From contig NZ_JACRTE010000001.1 in assembly GCF_014385105.1 (NCBI RefSeq), positions 186,001 through 250,000 on the forward strand: a stretch of 64,000 nucleotides of DNA, read 5' to 3'. How positions within the stretch are numbered: the stretch's first letter is position 1; every line of letters starts with the position of its first letter. The position numbers were made by a program, and so were the translations under genes. This DNA comes from Qingrenia yutianensis (GTDB taxonomy: Bacteria; Bacillota; Clostridia; UMGS1810). A model generated the notes under the pieces. The model was not told the DNA's origin and searched no databases. It saw only the letters and a program-made list of their open reading frames with translations. Shown here piece after piece: positions 61,054-64,000 of this stretch.

Positions 61054-62352
61054 ATGATTTGGAACCCAAAAATCGAATGTGAGGGCAGGGGCGAAATTAA
61101 AGACCTGCAGCTTAAAAGACTGAAAGAAACGGTGGAGCGGATTTACAGCAATGTACCGTATTACAAAAAGAAGCTCGACGAGGCAGGGGTTACCCCCGAC
61201 AGCATTAAGTCGCTTGACGATTTAAAAAGAATACCGTTCACCACAAAAGACGATTTGCGCGAAAACTATCCGTTCGGGCTTTTTGCGTCGCCGATGAAAG
61301 ATATTGTGCGTATTCACGCGTCATCGGGCACAACGGGAAAACCGACGGTTGTGGGATATACGAAAAACGATCTCGACACTTGGTCGGAGGCTATTGCACG
61401 TCTTGCGTGCGCGGCAGGCGCAACGGAGGACGATATTGCACAGATTTCGTTCGGCTACGGCCTTTTTACCGGCGGTTTCGGCTTGCATTACGGACTTGAA
61501 AAAGTCGGTCTTGCAATTATCCCGGCATCAACAGGAAACACCGAAAAGCAGATTATGCTTATGAAAGATTTCGGCACAACGCTTTTGGTAAGCACGCCGT
61601 CCTATGCGCTTTATATGTCTGAAGTTGCCGAAAAAATGGGCATTGATATAAAGAAAGATTTAAAACTTAAAATCGGTATGTTCGGCTCTGAAGGCTCTAC
61701 CGAAGAAATGAGACAGGAAATTGAAAAACGCTGGGGAATGACCGCAACCGAAAACTACGGTTTAAGCGAAATTATGGGTCCCGGTGTTGCCGGCGAATGT
61801 ACCGAAAAATGCGGTATGCACGTGTCGGACGATTTGTTTATAGTTGAAATCATCAACCCCGAAACAGGCGAGGTTCTGCCTGAGGGTGAGGTCGGCGAGC
61901 TTGTTATCACAAACATCAAAAAAGAGGGTATTCCGCTTTTAAGATACAGAACAAAGGATATTACATATCTTGACAATACGCCGTGCAAATGCGGACGCAC
62001 AACTCCGCGAATTGCAAAAATTCAGGGCAGAAGCGACGATATGCTCAAAATAAAGGGCGTTAACGTGTTCCCGTCGCAGATTGAAAGCGCGCTCCTCGGC
62101 ACCAAAGGAATTGCGCCGTACTATCAGATTATCGTCAAAAAAGTCGGTTTTGTTGACGATATGGAGGTTTTGGTTGAGCTTAACGACGACAGCTTACTTG
62201 AAAAATTCAGCGAACTTGAAAAACTCGAGCGCACGGTTAAACACAAAATAAAAACCGTTCTCGGTCTTGACATTAAAATTAAACTTGTAGAACCGCAGAC
62301 AATCGAGCGTACGGCAGGAAAAGCAAAAAGAGTTATTGATTTACGAAAATAA
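61054..62352 (+). CDS. paaK: Phenylacetate-CoA ligase (AMP-forming)
   Basis: 432 residues, usual length. The P-loop HASSGTTGKPTVVGYT is near residue 88, then SEGSTEEMRQEIEKRWG, the adenylate-forming ENYGLSEIMGPGV (near 227) and RTKDITYL. The C-terminal domain has IQGRSDDMLKIKGVNVFPSQIE and a Lys in the last segment TAGKAKRVIDLRK. It converts aryl acetates such as phenylacetate or indoleacetate to CoA thioesters. iorA follows after 13 bases, which links it to arylpyruvate oxidation: IorAB makes aryl-acetyl-CoA and this enzyme could release ATP or activate free acid. Confidence 0.93.
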   Translation: MIWNPKIECEGRGEIKDLQLKRLKETVERIYSNVPYYKKKLDEAGVTPDSIKSLDDLKRIPFTTKDDLRENYPFGLFASPMKDIVRIHASSGTTGKPTVVGYTKNDLDTWSEAIARLACAAGATEDDIAQISFGYGLFTGGFGLHYGLEKVGLAIIPASTGNTEKQIMLMKDFGTTLLVSTPSYALYMSEVAEKMGIDIKKDLKLKIGMFGSEGSTEEMRQEIEKRWGMTATENYGLSEIMGPGVAGECTEKCGMHVSDDLFIVEIINPETGEVLPEGEVGELVITNIKKEGIPLLRYRTKDITYLDNTPCKCGRTTPRIAKIQGRSDDMLKIKGVNVFPSQIESALLGTKGIAPYYQIIVKKVGFVDDMEVLVELNDDSLLEKFSELEKLERTVKHKIKTVLGLDIKIKLVEPQTIERTAGKAKRVIDLRK

Positions 62353-62365
62353 GGAGTTTTGACAT

Positions 62366-64000
62366 ATGAAAAGATTGATGATAGGCAACGAGGCTATTGC
62401 CCTCGGCGCATATGAAGCGGGCGTGCGGATTGTTTCGTCATATCCCGGTACACCCAGCACGGAAATTACAGAATTTATGGCAAAGCGCAACGACGTTTAC
62501 ACCGAATGGGCACCCAATGAAAAGGTTGCCTGTGAGGTTGCAATCGGCGCGTCAATCGCAGGCGCAAGAAGTATGACCTGTATGAAGCATGTCGGCTTGA
62601 ACGTTGCGGCAGATCCGCTTTTCACAAGCTCATATACGGGCGTTAACGGCGGTTTTGTAATTGTTGTTGCCGACGACCCCGGTATGCACAGTTCGCAGAA
62701 TGAGCAGGACAGCAGAAACTATGCAAAGGCGTCCAAAGTGCCTATGCTTGAGCCGTCCGACAGCGCGGAATGTAAGGAATTTATGAAAAAAGCTTTTGAA
62801 ATAAGCGAAAAATTCGACACACCCGTTATCGTCCGTCTTACAACGAGAGTTGCACATTCGCAGAGCCTTGTTGAAGTAAATGAGCGCGAAAACGTTGAGC
62901 TTAAAGATATGGTTAAAAATCCTGCAAAATACGTTATGATGCCTGCAATGGCAAAAAAAAGACACGTTTTTGTTGAGCAGAGATGCGAGGATTTGAAAAA
63001 ATTCGCCGAAACGAGCGATCTTAACAAAATTGAGATTAACGACACAAAAATCGGCATAATCACAAGCGGAATTACATATCAGTATGCAAAAGAGGCAATG
63101 CCCCAAGCAAGCTATTTAAAACTCGGTATAGTTAATCCCATAAACGAAAATTTGGTTAAAGATTTTGCAAAAAAGGTTGACAGAGTTGTCGTTTTGGAAG
63201 AACTTGACCCGTTTATCGAGGAATTTTGCAAGGCACACGGCGTAAACGCGGAGGGAAAAGAAATTTTCACACTCCAGGGCGAATACACCGCGTCAATGAT
63301 AAAAGAAAAGCTTTTAGGCATCAAGAACGAAAACATTCTTTCAAGCGGCGTTGACGTTCCCGTAAGACCGCCCGTTATGTGTCCCGGCTGTCCTCACCGC
63401 GGTATGTTCTATGTTTTAAGCAAATTAAAACTTACTGTAAGCGGTGACATCGGCTGTTATACACTCGGTGCAATGGCACCGTTATCGGCGGTTGACGCTT
63501 GCGTCTGTATGGGTGCGAGCGTCGGTATGGCGCACGGTATGCAAAAGGCAAGGGGAGAGGAATTTGCCAAAAATACTGTTGCTGTAATCGGTGACTCTAC
63601 ATTTATACATTCGGGAATTACGGGACTTATCGATATTGTTTACAACAAAGGCGTATCAACTGTTATTATTCTCGACAACTCTATCACCGGTATGACCGGT
63701 CATCAGCAGAACCCGACGACGGGATTTACCATTAAAAACGAGCCTACAAAGAGCGTTAACCTTATAAAACTCGCAAACGCGGTCGGAATCGACAGAGTTG
63801 TTGTTGCAGACCCGTTTGACGTTGACAATTTTGAAAAAGTTGTAAAAGAAGAAATAAACGCACCCGAGCCGTCGGTGATTATTTCACAGCGTCCGTGCGC
63901 ACTTCTTAAAAATGTTAACTACGGCAGAGAGTGCATAATTGACAGTGATAAATGCAAAAACTGCAAGATGTGTATGAAACTCGGCTGTCCGGCAATTACC
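62366..64000 (+). CDS. iorA: Indolepyruvate:ferredoxin oxidoreductase alpha subunit (partial, runs off the window)
   Basis: 545 codons are visible, in frame from ATG 62366 to the window edge. The N-terminal pyruvate-oxidoreductase-like domain starts MKRLMIGNEAIALGAYEAG with YPGTPSTEITEF and the conserved MKHVGLNVAADPL. TPP-binding domain: CPGCPHRGMFY, GDIGCYTLG and GDSTFIHSGITGLID followed by DNSITGMTGHQ. The C-terminus begins a ferredoxin domain (DSDKCKNCKMCMKLGCPAI). It oxidises aromatic 2-oxo acids from Trp, Phe and Tyr to aryl-acetyl-CoA with ferredoxin. The beta subunit gene should lie just beyond the edge. Confidence 0.94.
   Translation, partial: MKRLMIGNEAIALGAYEAGVRIVSSYPGTPSTEITEFMAKRNDVYTEWAPNEKVACEVAIGASIAGARSMTCMKHVGLNVAADPLFTSSYTGVNGGFVIVVADDPGMHSSQNEQDSRNYAKASKVPMLEPSDSAECKEFMKKAFEISEKFDTPVIVRLTTRVAHSQSLVEVNERENVELKDMVKNPAKYVMMPAMAKKRHVFVEQRCEDLKKFAETSDLNKIEINDTKIGIITSGITYQYAKEAMPQASYLKLGIVNPINENLVKDFAKKVDRVVVLEELDPFIEEFCKAHGVNAEGKEIFTLQGEYTASMIKEKLLGIKNENILSSGVDVPVRPPVMCPGCPHRGMFYVLSKLKLTVSGDIGCYTLGAMAPLSAVDACVCMGASVGMAHGMQKARGEEFAKNTVAVIGDSTFIHSGITGLIDIVYNKGVSTVIILDNSITGMTGHQQNPTTGFTIKNEPTKSVNLIKLANAVGIDRVVVADPFDVDNFEKVVKEEINAPEPSVIISQRPCALLKNVNYGRECIIDSDKCKNCKMCMKLGCPAIT

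Noticed and set aside
1..64000. CRISPR arrays, tRNA or rRNA genes, transposase or phage genes
   Set aside because: None seen; no regularly spaced direct repeats, no cloverleaf or CCA-ended candidates noticed, and no integrase or transposase motifs.

Overview
The window looks like a chromosomal piece of an anaerobic, probably spore-forming member of the Clostridia (Bacillota). Supporting signs are moderately AT-rich DNA, strong AGGAGG-type ribosome sites, textbook TTGACA/TATAAT promoters, AddAB instead of RecBCD, a SipL-like spore protein (DUF3794 plus LysM), HemZ, two Feo iron systems, and an indolepyruvate:ferredoxin oxidoreductase. I cannot name a genus. No rRNA, tRNA, CRISPR array, prophage or transposase gene was seen.

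Layout. 1-1.8 kb: end of a branched-chain amino acid ABC operon (livM'-livG-livF). 1.9-6.6 kb: metal homeostasis (DtxR/MntR-type regulator; divergent ArsR-type repressor and Zn/Cd-exporting P-type ATPase), then a pnuC transporter behind a leader with an attenuator, and a methyltransferase with a palindromic promoter site. 6.7-10.2 kb: cation exchanger, Wzz-like protein, sugar isomerase-like protein and an unknown membrane-anchored protein. 10.3-12.7 kb: feoA-feoB no. 1. 12.8-23.5 kb: a long minus-strand operon, read recJ-rel-MBL hydrolase-hemZ-nucleoside kinase-topB-microprotein-dGTPase. 23.7-28 kb: nth, a two-component system and an HtrA protease. 28.4-31.5 kb: feoA-feoA-feoB no. 2 behind three tandem operator-like repeats. 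31.7-35 kb: sipL-like gene, unknown protein, esterase. 35.2-39.5 kb: XRE/cupin regulator with a translationally coupled potABCD operon. 39.6-45 kb: HPr, uvrC, rodA, a DUF5685 protein, a DnaJ-like protein and a membrane protein. 45-52.1 kb: addB-addA and a small membrane coiled-coil protein. 52.3-54.7 kb: purine permease, phosphoribosyltransferase, small DMT transporter. 54.8-57.5 kb: polar amino acid ABC transporter. 57.5-64 kb: S-layer protein, DUF5662 protein, phenylacetate-CoA ligase and the start of iorA.

The most unusual observations are: (1) a roughly 300-bp repeat present twice in opposite orientation (27971-28270 and 55664-55965), with terminal inverted repeats and an internal hairpin whose arms have changed in a compensatory way between copies; (2) an amino acid-binding lipoprotein (54854-55645) that appears circularly permuted, with the usual C-terminal segment moved to the N-terminus; (3) a 54-residue membrane microprotein carrying the IGGADGPT motif of Na+-translocating decarboxylase beta subunits; (4) an unassigned attenuator leader in front of pnuC; (5) three AGGTTAG-like inverted repeats with a constant 6-bp spacer at the second feo promoter, and a differently sequenced repeat of the same geometry at the first.
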